From positions 1 through 64,000 of the forward strand of contig CAVPFB010000008.1 in the NCBI GenBank assembly GCA_963703665.1: a stretch of 64,000 nucleotides of DNA. Reading direction: 5' to 3'. The notes beneath the pieces are model-generated. The model did not search any database. It had not been told where the DNA came from and saw nothing but the letters and a program-made list of their open reading frames with translations. This document shows, one piece after another, positions 1 through 10,731 of this stretch. The stretch's first letter is position 1. Every line of letters starts with the position of its first letter. The translations under genes and the position numbers were made by a program. This DNA is from AP-15 sp963703665. GTDB lineage: Bacteria; Pseudomonadota; Alphaproteobacteria; ATCC43930; CGMCC-115725.

Positions 1-238
1 TGACGGGGGTCTTGGGTTTGGGGGGCAGCAGCTTGCCCCGCTCGGCTGGGCTCTGGTGGGGTTTGTCTTGATTGAGAGTGTGGAGATGGGAAGGGATGTG
101 CGGACGGTGGGGGTGGTTGCTGGTGTCTGGGGCATTGAAGTGAATGTTTGGTGGCCTGATGATGGGTCCTCCTTGGGGGTTGCTGTCGCAGTGACTAGTG
201 GTGGTGCGGGTCTGCCTTCTGGGGTGGGGCTTGGCATG
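1..238 (+). other. rRNA operon leader, strongly G-rich on the + strand
   Basis: I see no supportable gene here. By hand count the stretch is about 46% G and 15% C, unlike the balanced GC of the protein genes. It must hold the rRNA promoter and antitermination leader or their distal part, but I cannot place a convincing -35/-10 pair or boxA. Confidence 0.45.
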
Positions 239-1743
<1,505 letters not shown>

Positions 1744-1747
1744 GGAT

Positions 1748-1871
1748 GTCCAGAGGTCAGAGATCAGAGGTCAGAGATCAGAAATGATGTCTGGCATGAT
1801 CGCTCCTCCGGTTTCCATCAACGTCAGGGCTTGGCAGATCTGATCTCTGTGTTCTGATCTCTGATCTCTGG
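1748..1871 (+). repeat. AGAGATCAGAG hairpin element in the 16S-tRNA spacer
   Basis: Two imperfect inverted arms, about 1750-1782 and 1836-1871, are built from repeated CAGAGATCAGAGATC-like units and would fold into a long hairpin with a loop of about 50 nt. The arms match those of the two inserts inside the 23S gene (3283-3358 and 4012-4476), so this is a third member of that family, placed 7 nt after the 16S end. Confidence 0.75.
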
Positions 1872-1990
1872 CAACCGCCGCCGTCTGCGCATCCCTTCTC
1901 CCGAATCTCGGGGCGAACGCCGTTCGCGGGTCGGGCCGGGTCGCGGGTCGGGGTTTCCCCGGCTGCGGCGTCGGGGTCGCCCGTGGCGCC

Positions 1991-2067
1991 GGGCTAGTAG
2001 CTCAGCTGGTTAGAGCGCGCGCTTGATAAGCGTGAGGTCGGAGGTTCAAATCCTCCCTGGCCCACCA
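1991..2067 (+). tRNA. tRNA-Ile (GAU)
   Basis: A 77-nt cloverleaf with acceptor GGGCTAG, anticodon loop CTTGATAAG giving anticodon GAU, T arm GGTTCAAATCC, and an encoded CCA end at 2065-2067. It occupies the usual first spacer position of a proteobacterial rRNA operon. Confidence 0.96.
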
Positions 2068-2071
2068 GGAA

Positions 2072-2136
2072 TTGGAGGACGGAAGACAGCGGACAGCGGA
2101 CAGGATTTCGTCGTCGGTCGTCTGTCTCCGGTCCTC
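2072..2136 (+). repeat. imperfect hairpin between tRNA-Ile and tRNA-Ala
   Basis: The left arm GAGGACGGAAGACAG (about 2075) pairs with CTGTCTCCGGTCCTC (about 2122-2136), enclosing GACAG/GGACAG repeats. It is similar in design to the AGAGATC hairpins but different in sequence. It may be a processing site between the two tRNAs. Confidence 0.5.
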
Positions 2137-2137
2137 T

Positions 2138-2210
2138 GGGGGTGTAGCTCAGTTGGGAGAGCGCCTGCTTTGCAAGCAGGAGGTCATCGGTTCGATCCCG
2201 TTCACCTCCA
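2138..2210 (+). tRNA. tRNA-Ala (UGC)
   Basis: The acceptor GGGGGTG pairs with CACCTCC, the anticodon loop is CTTTGCAAG (UGC) and the T loop is TTCGATC. The body ends with discriminator A at 2210 and is followed by CGC rather than CCA, unlike the other two tRNAs of this operon. The T stem has one T-T mismatch. Confidence 0.93.
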
Positions 2211-2294
2211 CGCAACCGAGATCAGCGGCCCCAGATCGGCGGGCACAGATCGGCGGCCGGCGGTCGCAGGATGGCGATCGGAGGACGGCGGACC

Positions 2295-2352
2295 GGGTCT
2301 GTCGTCTGGGCCTGGTTCTGTCGTCTGGGCCGGGTCTGTCGTCTGGGCCGGG
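2295..2352 (+). repeat. tandem repeat in the 16S-23S spacer
   Basis: About three copies of an 18-19 nt unit (core CTGTCGTCTGGGCC) sit downstream of tRNA-Ala. From here to the 23S start (about 2746) the spacer is very GC-rich with no gene visible. A segment around 2457-2475 (TTTGTGAATGTGAC) is nearly complementary to one at about 6190-6205 beyond the 23S 3' end, as expected for a 23S processing stalk. Confidence 0.6.
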
Positions 2353-3282
2353 TCGCGGCCGCGGCCGGCGAGGTTCGGAAGAGAAGCGAGCGGGTTCCCG
2401 CAACGGCGCCTCGGGCAGAGGGGCCGTTGCGGGGCGGTGTTGATTGAAGGGTGAAGCGGATTTGTGAATGTGACCGAGGCGGACAGCCTTGGGCCGCGGC
2501 GGCGGGCGATCGGGTTGGACCGGGTGGGCAAGCGCTCATCGGGGCCGGCGGCGAGCGGCCCCGGGGCCGAGGGTCTCGGGCTGTCCGGGAGAAGTATCTT
2601 CATGCGAGGCCGCGCGCGCGGGTTTCGGGCCGAGGCCCCCGGTTTTGGGGTCTGGTCTGGGGCTGGCCGCTGTGCGCGGCGGTGTTCTGCGAGCGGCTGC
2701 CGGGCTGTCCCTGCAACGGGGCGGGCGCGGCGGGCGCTCTTTTTGGATCGAGCGTGACAAAAGGGCATCTGGTGGATGCCTTGGCACTGAGAGGCGATGA
2801 AGGACGCGGCACGCTGCGAAAAGCCCGGGGGAGATGCGAGCGATCGTTGATCCCGGGGATCTCCGAATGGGGCAACCCACCGCCGGACTTGATCCGGGGG
2901 TATCATCATCTGAATTCATAGGGTGGTGAGGCGAACCCGGCGAACTGAAACATCTCAGTAGCCGGAGGAGAGGACATCAACCGAGACTCCGCGAGTAGTG
3001 GCGAGCGAAAGCGGACCAGGCCAGCGGCTCATGTGTTTGGTACCGGAAGCGTCTGGAAAGGCGGGCCGGAGCGGGTGAGAGCCCCGTACGGGACACCGGG
3101 ACATGGGTCCTCGAGTAGGGCGGGACACGAGCAATCCTGTCTGAAGATGGGGGGACCACCCTCCAAGCCTAAGTACTCCTCAGTGACCGATAGTGCACGA
3201 GTACCGTGAGGGAAAGGTGAAAAGCACCCCGACGAGGGGAGTGAAACAGTTCCTGAAACCGGATGCCTACAAGCAGTCGGAG

Positions 3283-3358
3283 CTCCAGAGGTCAGAGACC
3301 AGAGATCAGAGATCGGAAGCAATTCTGACATCTGATCTCTGCCATCTGATCTCTGAGT
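3283..3358 (+). other. 23S intervening sequence 1 (helix 25 site)
   Basis: The sequence replaces the tip of helix 25 between GCAGTCGGAGC and GTGACGGCGTACC. It is a short hairpin of about 75 nt whose arms (about 3285-3315 and 3325-3357) consist of AGAGATCAGAGATC-like units. It has no ORF. Helix 25 is one of the two classical IVS sites known from Salmonella and other bacteria. It is expected to be cut out by RNase III. Confidence 0.85.
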
Positions 3359-3915
3359 GACGGCGTACCTTTTGTATAATGGGTCAGCGAGTTGGTCTTG
3401 GCAGCGAGCTTAAGCCGCTAGGCGTAGGCGCAGCGAAAGCGAGTTCTCAATCGGGCGCGCGTCTGGTTTGTCGGGCAACCGGCGCACCGGACCACAGTTG
3501 CCGGGATCAGACCCGAAACCGGGTGATCTAGCCATGGGCAGGTTGAAGGTGCGGTAACACGCACTGGAGGACCGAACCCACTACTGTTGCAAAAGTAGGG
3601 GATGACTTGTGGTTAGGGGTGAAAGGCCAATCAAACCCGGAAATAGCTGGTTCTCCGCGAAATCTATTGAGGTAGAGCGTCGATTGCTCACCGCCGGGGG
3701 TAGAGCGCTGGATGGGCTAGGGGGGCGCGAGCCTTACCAAACCTAACCAAACTGCGAATACCGGCGAGTGGAGGTCGGCAGCCAGACGGCGGGTGCTAAG
3801 GTCCGTCGTCGAGAGGGGAACAGCCCAGACCGCCAGCTAAGGTCCCCCAGTCGTGGCTAAGTGGGAAAGGATGTGGGCAGGCCAAGACAACCAGGAGGTT
3901 GGCTCAGAAGCAGCC

Positions 3916-3948
<33 letters not shown>

Positions 3949-4011
3949 TAAATCTAAGCCCACCCGCGCCGAAAATGTAACGGGGCTCAAGCCACGCACC
4001 GAAGCTGCGGA

Positions 4012-4476
4012 TTTCAGAAGACAGAGATCGGAGATCAGAGATCAAGAAAGAAGATGGAAAGCAAAAATCAGAGGAGCGAGTGGGTTCGAGGATTTGAAGA
4101 GCTCGAGATGTTCCGGCGGGCCTATCGGCTGTCGCTCGAGGTGCATCGCGCGAGCCTCGACTTCCCGCGGATCGAGCAGTGGGCGCTGGCCGACCAGGTT
4201 CGGCGAGCCCTCCAAATCGATCTGCGCCAACCTGGCCGAAGGGTTTGGCCGCCAACCTGTCTCGAAGCCGGAGGTTCGCCGGTTTGTGATGATGGCGTTG
4301 GGTTCGACCGACGAAATGCAGGTTTGGACGCTTTACTGCCGTGATCTCGGCTATATCGGAGCCGATGTGGCGGATCGCTGGCGGGGCGAGTACCGGGAGA
4401 TCGCCCGGATGCTCTGGGCCCTGCATCGCGGCAGTTCTGATCTCTGACATCTGACCTCTGATCTCTGTCTTCTGGA
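4012..4476 (+). other. 23S intervening sequence 2 (helix 45 site), ORF-bearing
   Basis: The insert lies between GCCGAAGCTGCGG and GGTAGCGGAGCGTTCC, that is in helix 45, the second classical IVS site. Inverted arms of AGAGATC-type repeats (about 4012-4047 and 4435-4476) flank an internal gene for a four-helix-bundle protein. It is about 465 nt long. The arms match the helix-25 insert and the spacer hairpin, so the three elements share an origin. Confidence 0.88.
4054..4447 (+). CDS. 23S rRNA intervening-sequence four-helix-bundle protein (S23 family), frameshifted
   Basis: Small helical protein of the S23/IVS family, whose members are encoded inside 23S rRNA inserts and whose role is still unclear. 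The N-terminal half (from ATG 4054, containing FEELEMFRRAYRLSLEVH and ALADQVRRA) and the C-terminal half (SICANLAEGFGR, then FVMMALGSTDEMQVW) are in different frames. Removing one base near 4212 joins them into about 130 residues, the normal family length, with the family hallmark NLAEGFGR. The gene is strongly base-paired at both ends by the IVS arms and would be excised with the insert. The indel is either real decay or a sequence error; many conserved genes in this window show the same kind of +1 shift. Confidence 0.82.
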
Positions 4477-5053
4477 GTGGTAGCGGAGCGTTCCGTAGGC
4501 CGGCGAAGCGGGGGCGCGAGCCCCTGTGGAGGCATCGGAAGTGCGAATGCTGACATGAGTAGCGTAAATCAGGGTGAGAACCCCTGACGCCGAAAGTCCA
4601 AGGGTTCCTGCGCAAGGTCATTCCGCGCAGGGTTAGCCGGGCCCCTAAGGCGAGGGCGAGAGCCGCAGCCGATGGGAAGGGGGTTAATATTCCTCCGCCT
4701 GCCGTGCGTGACGAAGGCCGAAAGCCGTTTCTCCTGATCGGATTGGAGGGGCGGCCTGGGACTTCCGGGAAACAGCGCCGGCGCTACAGACCGTACCCGA
4801 AACCGACACTGGTGGACTGGTAGAGCATACCCAGGCGTTTGAGAGAACGGTGTTGAAGGAACTCGGCAAAATGCCCCCGTAACTTCGGGAGAAGGGGGCC
4901 CCGCTCCTGGGCAACCAGGGGTGGGGGGCACAGAGGAGGGGGTGGCGACTGTTTACTAAAAACACAGGGCTCTGCGAAGTCGCAAGACGACGTATAGGGT
5001 CTGACGCCTGCCCGGTGCCGGAAGGTTAAGAGGAGGGGTTCACGCTCCGAATT

Positions 5054-5144
<91 letters not shown>

Positions 5145-5398
5145 CGACTTCCCCGCTGTCTCCAACACCGGCTCAGCGAAATTGAATTCTCCGTGAAGAT
5201 GCGGAGTTCCCGCGGTCAGACGGAAAGACCCCGTGCACCTTTACTACAGCTTTGCAGTGGTGTTAGGGAGCTCATGTGTAGGATAGGCGGGAGCCGATGA
5301 AGCCCTGGCGCCAGTTGGGGTGGAGGCACCCTTGAAATACCGCTCTTGAGCTCTCTGGCATCTAACCGCGGCCCGTTTCCGGGTCCGGGACCCTGCAT

Positions 5399-5429
<31 letters not shown>

Positions 5430-5577
5430 CAAAGAGTAACGGAGGCGCGCGATGGTGGGCTCAGGCTGGTCGGAAATCAGCTGTCGAGTGCAATGGCACA
5501 AGCCCGCCTGACTGCGAGAGCGACGGCTCGAGGAGAGACGAAAGTCGGCCATAGTGATCCGGTGGTCCCACGTGGAC

Positions 5578-5625
<48 letters not shown>

Positions 5626-5654
5626 GACGCCCAAGAGTCCATATCGACGGCGTC

Positions 5655-5694
<40 letters not shown>

Positions 5695-5695
5695 G

Positions 5696-5739
<44 letters not shown>

Positions 5740-6149
5740 TGAGCTGGGTTTAGAACGTCGTGAGACAGTTCGGTCCCTATCTGCCGCGGGTGTTCGAGAC
5801 TTGCGAGGCGCTCTCCCCAGTACGAGAGGACCGGGAGGGACGCACCTCTGGTGGACCGGTTGTGGCGCCAGCCGCAGCGCCGGGTAGCTAAGTGCGGACG
5901 GGATAACCGCTGAACGCATCTAAGCGGGAAGCCCTCCTCAAAACCAGGTCTCGTCGAGAGCCGTGGAAGACCACCACGTCGATAGGCCGGGGGTGGAAGC
6001 GGAGCAATCCGTGGAGCTGACCGGTACTAATCGCTCGAACCCGCCCGATCCATCGGTTGGCTGTGGCCAACCCGACACCGCCCGCGTGCAGCGGCCAGCG
6101 CCAGCGCCGATCGAGCGATCGCCGCCCGGTTGCGCCGCCGCCGCCCAGA

Positions 6150-6191
6150 CGCTTCTCCCCCGAACGCTTCGCCCCCGAACGCTTCGCCCTG
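6150..6191 (+). repeat. 15-nt tandem repeat in the 23S-5S spacer
   Basis: About 2.8 copies of CGCTTCGCCCCCGAA (the first copy has CTC for CGC). It sits between the 23S 3' end and the sequence complementary to the upstream 23S flank (GTCACCTTCACAAAT, about 6190). Confidence 0.6.
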
Positions 6192-6251
6192 TCACCTTCA
6201 CAAATCCCGCACTCCCCCAGGCCGCCGGCCGGCGCGAGCATGGGTCCGGCA

Positions 6252-6271
6252 GGTTGGCCAGCCTGGTGGCC
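6252..6271 (+). repeat. displaced copy of the 5S 5' end
   Basis: The 20-mer GGTTGGCCAGCCTGGTGGCC at 6252-6271 is repeated exactly at 6352-6371, where it forms the start of the 5S gene. The copies are 100 bp apart and bracket the 21-nt tandem array, suggesting a local duplication of the 5S start. Confidence 0.7.
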
Positions 6272-6285
6272 CGCGGCCGCGCCGA

Positions 6286-6348
6286 GGCTCCGCCACGGGC
6301 CAAACCGGCTCCGCCACGGGCCAAACCGGCTCCGCCACGGGCCAAACG
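6286..6348 (+). repeat. three tandem 21-nt repeats before 5S rRNA
   Basis: Three consecutive near-identical copies of the unit GGCTCCGCCACGGGCCAAAC (plus one base) begin at 6286, 6307 and 6328. Only the last base of the array differs. The array ends a few bases before the 5S gene. Confidence 0.8.
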
Positions 6349-6359
6349 GGGGGTTGGCC

Positions 6360-6478
6360 AGCCTGGTGGCCACAGCGAGGGGCAAAACACCCGATCCCAT
6401 CCCGAACTCGGCCGTGAAAACCCTCAGCGCCGATGGTACTGCCGCTCAAGCGGCGGAAGAGCAGGTCGCCGCCAGGCT
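6360..6478 (+). rRNA. rrf: 5S ribosomal RNA
   Basis: Contains the conserved core CACCCGATCCCATCCCGAAC, then CTCAGCGCCGATGGTACTG and GGTCGCCGCCAGGC. The ends GCCTGG and CCAGGC pair as the terminal helix, and pairing continues outward (GTTGGC with GCCAAC), consistent with a precursor stem. The length is about 119 nt. Confidence 0.93.
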
Positions 6479-6590
6479 CGCCAACCCCCCGCCCCGCGCC
6501 CCGCTCGGCGGATCACGATCAACCCCCCAACCATGCCAAAACGCCCCAACGACCCCCCGGCGAAGGCGCCGGCCCCCCACACACACCCGC

Positions 6591-6667
<77 letters not shown>

Positions 6668-6703
6668 CCAATCCAGCCCTCCCGACCAATCCGGCCGCAC
6701 GCT

Positions 6704-9289
6704 TCACACGTCGAGGTTGGCGACCGAGAGCGCGTTCGATTGGATGAAATCGCGTCGGGGTTCGACGAGGTCGCCCATCAGGGTCGAAAAGGTCTCCTCC
6801 GCCGAATCGGCATGGCTGACCCGGACCTGGAGGAGCGCGCGGACCTCGGGATCGAGGGTCGTCTCCCACAACTGCTCGGGGTTCATCTCACCCAACCCCT
6901 TGTAGCGCGTCACCTCGATGCCGCGGCGGCCCAATTCCATGACCGCTTCGACGAGGCCGGTCGGACCGGCGATCGGGGTCGTTCTGTCGCGTGCGGCAAG
7001 CGTGCCCGGGCGGGCGTAGGTCTGACGCAACCCCTCGCCGTCGGCGTCGAGCCGGCGCGCCTCGGCGCTGCGCAGCAATGTGGCGTCGATCAGCCGGCGT
7101 TCCGCGACGCCCTGCCGGGTGCGGCTCAGCACCAGCCCCCAACGGCCATCGTCACCGGCAATCACCGCGCCCTGCCAGTTGCGCTCGTGCTCGGCGGCGG
7201 CGAGGTTGAGGCGCTCGGCGGTGCGGCGGACGGCCTCGATCGCGCGGTTCGGGTCATCGAGCAGCGCCGGCGACAACGCCCCGGCGATTGCCGCCTGCTC
7301 GACCACCGCGAGGTCGCCGACCTTTGACGCCAAGGCCTGCAACGAGCGGCGCTGGGCCCGCGCCTCTTCGAGCAGCGCGCGCAGATCGAGGCCGGCGCGC
7401 TCGACCCCGTCATGCTGGGTGAACACCGCGTCGCGCAACGCCGCATCGATGCAATAAGCCTCGAGCGCCGGATCATCCTTCAGGTAGACCGCCTTCTGGT
7501 TGCCGCGCTGCAGCCGGTAGAGCGGCGGCTGGGCGATGTACAAAAAGCCCTTGTCGATCAGGCTCGCCATCTGCCGGAAGAAGAAGGTCAACAGCAGGGT
7601 GCGGATGTGGCTGCCGTCGACATCGGCGTCGGTCATGATGATGATGCGGTGATAGCGCGCCTTTTCCGGGTTGAAATCATCGTGGCCGATGCCGGTGCCG
7701 AGGGCGGCGATCAGGGTCCCGATCTCGGCCGAGCCAAGCATCTTGTCGAAGCGGGCGCGCTCGACATTGAGGATCTTGCCCTTCAATGGCAAGATCGCCT
7801 GAAAGCGCCGGTCGCGGCCTTGCTTGGCCGAGCCGCCGGCGCTGTCGCCCTCGACGATGAAGAGTTCGCTCTTGGCCGGGTCGCGCTCCTGGCAATCGGC
7901 GAGCTTGCCCGGAAGGTTGGCGATGTCGAGCGCCCCCTTGCGTCGGGTCAGGTCGCGCGCCTTGCGCGCCGCCTCGCGCGCCGCCGCCGCCTCGACCACC
8001 TTGGCGACGATCTTTCTGGCCTCGGCCGGGTGCTCCTCGAACCATTGGGTCAGCTTGTCGGCGACGATGCCCCCAACCGCCGGGCTGACCTCCGAGGAAA
8101 CCAGCTTGTCCTTGGTCTGCGAGGAGAATTTCGGGTCCGGCACCTTGACCGACAAGACGCAGGTCAGCCCCTCGCGCATGTCCTCGCCGGTCAGCGCCAC
8201 CTTTTCCTTTTTGGCGATGCCGCTGTCATTGGCATAGGCGTTGACGCTGCGGGTCAGGGCCGCGCGAAAGCCGGCGAGGTGGGTCCCGCCGTCGCGCTGC
8301 GGGATGTTGTTGGTAAAGCACAGCATCGTCTCGTGATAGCTGTCGGTCCACTCCATCGCGATTTCCAGGAGGATGTCGTCGCGCTCGCCGCGGATTGCCA
8401 AGGGCGGCGCGTGCAGCGCCTGCTTGGAGCGGTCGAGATAGCGGACAAAGGCTTCGAGCCCGCCCTCGAAATGCAGGGTGACGCTCTTCGGCTCGACCCC
8501 GCGCGCATCGTTCAGCACCAGGGTGACGCCGCTGTTCAGAAAGGCCAGCTCGCGCAGCCGGTGCTCGAGGGTAGTGAAGTCGAACTCGGCTTTGGTGAAG
8601 GTTTCGGTGCTCGGCAGAAAGGTGATCTCGGTGCCGGTGGCCGGGCCGTGCCGGGTCGAACCTTCAGGCCAGGCCGGGGCCGGCCCGATCTCGGCGAGCG
8701 GCGCTTCGGGCACGCCGTCGCGAAACCGGATAAACCATTCCGACCCGCCGCGAAAGACGCGCAGATCGAGGCGCGAGGAAAGGCCGTTGACCACCGAAAC
8801 GCCGACCCCGTGCAGCCCGCCCGACACCTTGTAGGCGTTCTGATTGAATTTGCCGCCGGCATGGAGGTGGGTCATGATCACCTCGGCGGCGGAAACCCCT
8901 TCCTCGTCATGGATGCCGACCGGGATGCCGCGGCCGTTGTCGGTGACGGTGACCGAGCCGTCGGCGTTCAGGGTCACGACGACGGTGTCGCAATAGCCGG
9001 CGAGCGCCTCGTCGATCGCGTTGTCGACGACCTCGTAGACCATGTGGTGCAGGCCGGAGCCGTCGTCGGTGTCGCCGATATACATGCCCGGCCGCTTGCG
9101 CACGGCGTCGAGCCCGCGCAGCACCTCGATCGACTGCTCGTTATAGGTTTCGTCGATGCCGCTGTCGTGAGCGGCGCCGTTGCCGGAAATCGCCGCGGGA
9201 ACCCTGGCGTCGGGGACGGCGGCAGCCGGCGGTTGCCCGGAGGCGGCGCCGGTCGACGGGTGCGGATCGGAGGCGGGAATGTTTGCCAT
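6704..9289 (-). CDS. gyrB: DNA gyrase subunit B
   Basis: ATPase subunit of DNA gyrase, which introduces negative supercoils together with GyrA. The 861-residue protein has a disordered Pro/Ala-rich N-terminal extension of about 45 residues. The GHKL ATPase domain follows (VLRGLDAVRKRPGMYIG, then EVVDNAIDEALAG and the GGLHGVGVSVVN lid). Then come the transducer domain, the TOPRIM segment (FIVEGDSAGGSAKQGRD and the acidic MTDADVDGSH) and the C-terminal GLGEMNPEQLW tail. The insert of about 165 residues between TOPRIM and tail is typical of the long Gram-negative form. It is the last gene of the dnaA-dnaN-recF-gyrB series, 40 bp after recF. No frameshift is seen. Confidence 0.98.
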   Translation of the reverse strand: MANIPASDPHPSTGAASGQPPAAAVPDARVPAAISGNGAAHDSGIDETYNEQSIEVLRGLDAVRKRPGMYIGDTDDGSGLHHMVYEVVDNAIDEALAGYCDTVVVTLNADGSVTVTDNGRGIPVGIHDEEGVSAAEVIMTHLHAGGKFNQNAYKVSGGLHGVGVSVVNGLSSRLDLRVFRGGSEWFIRFRDGVPEAPLAEIGPAPAWPEGSTRHGPATGTEITFLPSTETFTKAEFDFTTLEHRLRELAFLNSGVTLVLNDARGVEPKSVTLHFEGGLEAFVRYLDRSKQALHAPPLAIRGERDDILLEIAMEWTDSYHETMLCFTNNIPQRDGGTHLAGFRAALTRSVNAYANDSGIAKKEKVALTGEDMREGLTCVLSVKVPDPKFSSQTKDKLVSSEVSPAVGGIVADKLTQWFEEHPAEARKIVAKVVEAAAAREAARKARDLTRRKGALDIANLPGKLADCQERDPAKSELFIVEGDSAGGSAKQGRDRRFQAILPLKGKILNVERARFDKMLGSAEIGTLIAALGTGIGHDDFNPEKARYHRIIIMTDADVDGSHIRTLLLTFFFRQMASLIDKGFLYIAQPPLYRLQRGNQKAVYLKDDPALEAYCIDAALRDAVFTQHDGVERAGLDLRALLEEARAQRRSLQALASKVGDLAVVEQAAIAGALSPALLDDPNRAIEAVRRTAERLNLAAAEHERNWQGAVIAGDDGRWGLVLSRTRQGVAERRLIDATLLRSAEARRLDADGEGLRQTYARPGTLAARDRTTPIAGPTGLVEAVMELGRRGIEVTRYKGLGEMNPEQLWETTLDPEVRALLQVRVSHADSAEETFSTLMGDLVEPRRDFIQSNALSVANLDV

Positions 9290-9329
9290 GTATTGGTGAT
9301 CGAAGCCTTTGTGATTGAGCCTGCTCGGG

Positions 9330-10604
9330 TCAGAGAGAGGGCGGCGTCAAGCTTCCGCCGTAGACCGACACAAACTGAGCGCGATGCCGCAGCGGTGCGA
9401 ACAGCGCCGGCTCGGTGCCGGTGAGCCACGCTTGGCTGGCCAGCCGATCGATCGCGTCGAACAGCGCCTCGCGCCGGCTCGCATCGAGATGGGCAGCGAT
9501 CTCGTCGAGCAGCAGCAGCGGCGGCTCGCCGCGCAATGCCCGCTGCAGCCCGGCATGCGCAAGCAGAATCGAAATCAACAGCGCCTTCTGCTCGCCGGTC
9601 GAGGCATGTTCCGCCGCAACCCCGGTTTGCCTCAGGCTGACCACCAAATCGGAGCGCTGCGGGCCGAACGCTGCACCTCCGGCGACGGCATCGCTGCGCC
9701 GCCCATTGGCGAATGCCTCGGCCAATTTTGCCTCGACGGCGAGCGCCGGCATATCGTCGAGCCAGTCCTCGACGGCGCCGAGGAGGACGAGGCGGGCGCG
9801 CGGAAACGGCCCTTCAGCCGCGGCGCAGGCGCGGTCGAGCCGCTGCACGAAATCGCGCCGTGCCGCCGTGACCGCGACGCCCTGCGCCGCCATGACCGCT
9901 TCGAGCGCGGTCAGCCAAGCGGGATCAGCCGCCCGCCCGCCCGAAAAGCCGCTGCGCAACAGATGCGAACGTTCGTGCAATGCGCGCTCATAGGCGCCGA
10001 CCCGTGCGGCGTGCGCCGGATCGAGGGCCAGCACCAGGCGGTCGAGAAACCGCCGCCTGCCAACGGGTCCTTCGAGAAAAAGGCGGTCCATCGGCGGTGT
10101 CAGCCAGACCACGCCGAGCCGGTCGGCGAGCAGCGCCTGGCTGCGCACCGGCTCGCCATCGATCCGCACGATCCGGCGTTCGGTCTCCGACCCACGCGGC
10201 AAATCCCCGGGCACTTCGTGCCGCGGCTGAGAACCCGGGTCGCGGCCGGTGCCGATGCGCACGACGCCGCGGCGGGCAGCCACTTCTGCGGCCACCGCCC
10301 AACCCCGCAGCGATCGCTCGGACTGGTCTTCGCAATCCGCCGTCCGCCGCCGGTCGATATCGGTCAGCTTGGCCCCGCGCAGCCCGCGACCGGGTGCCAG
10401 GAACGACACGGCCTCGAGCAGATTGGTCTTGCCGGCGCCATTCGGGCCGGTCAGCACCACCGGGTCGGTGGTAAGCGTGAGGCTGGCCCTGCGGTAGTTG
10501 CGGAAATCGGTCAGCACCAGGCGGGTCACGCCGGGCCGCCGAGCGAACGGCGAAGCGGCCGCGGCACCGGCGCTGCCGCGGGCTTGCTGTGCCTCGGTGA
10601 GCAT
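9330..10604 (-). CDS. recF: DNA replication and repair protein RecF
   Basis: SMC-like ATPase that loads RecA at gaps in damaged DNA, working with RecO and RecR. The 424 residues show Walker A GPNGAGKTNLLEAV, the ABC signature region STGEQKALL and Walker B LLLLDEIAAHLD, in the order expected for RecF. The open frame continues upstream to 11063, but that part is repeat-derived and runs through dnaN. The ATG at 10604 (MLTEAQQARG) fits the family start, with LTDFRNYRRASL about 30 residues in. It lies between dnaN and gyrB on the same strand, the classical order. Confidence 0.96.
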   Translation of the reverse strand: MLTEAQQARGSAGAAAASPFARRPGVTRLVLTDFRNYRRASLTLTTDPVVLTGPNGAGKTNLLEAVSFLAPGRGLRGAKLTDIDRRRTADCEDQSERSLRGWAVAAEVAARRGVVRIGTGRDPGSQPRHEVPGDLPRGSETERRIVRIDGEPVRSQALLADRLGVVWLTPPMDRLFLEGPVGRRRFLDRLVLALDPAHAARVGAYERALHERSHLLRSGFSGGRAADPAWLTALEAVMAAQGVAVTAARRDFVQRLDRACAAAEGPFPRARLVLLGAVEDWLDDMPALAVEAKLAEAFANGRRSDAVAGGAAFGPQRSDLVVSLRQTGVAAEHASTGEQKALLISILLAHAGLQRALRGEPPLLLLDEIAAHLDASRREALFDAIDRLASQAWLTGTEPALFAPLRHRAQFVSVYGGSLTPPSL

Positions 10605-10659
10605 GCTGATGATATGGGGCCGACCGCCCCTTTTATCCACCCGGTCGGGATCGGCCCAG

Positions 10660-10731
10660 CCCGCCCGAACGCGCAAACCCGCCCGAATGCGCAAACCCGC
10701 CCGAATGCTCAAACCCGCCCGAATGCTCAAA
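10660..10731 (+). repeat. four tandem 18-bp repeats between recF and dnaN
   Basis: Four copies of CCCGCCCGAATGCTCAAA-type units (10660, 10678, 10696, 10714), the first two with slight changes. The last copy contains the dnaN stop codon, so the array appears to have grown out of the dnaN 3' end. Just downstream on the + strand side (10633-10641) is TTATCCACC, one mismatch from a DnaA box. Confidence 0.8.

Noticed and set aside
6286..6348. Possible CRISPR array
   Set aside because: The repeats are directly adjacent without spacers and there are no cas genes; the same holds for 10660-10731.
7412..9424. A 670-codon open frame on the + strand opposite gyrB
   Set aside because: It is the mirror of the GC-rich gyrB coding sequence, with no domain, no ribosome site and a composition typical of antisense shadows.
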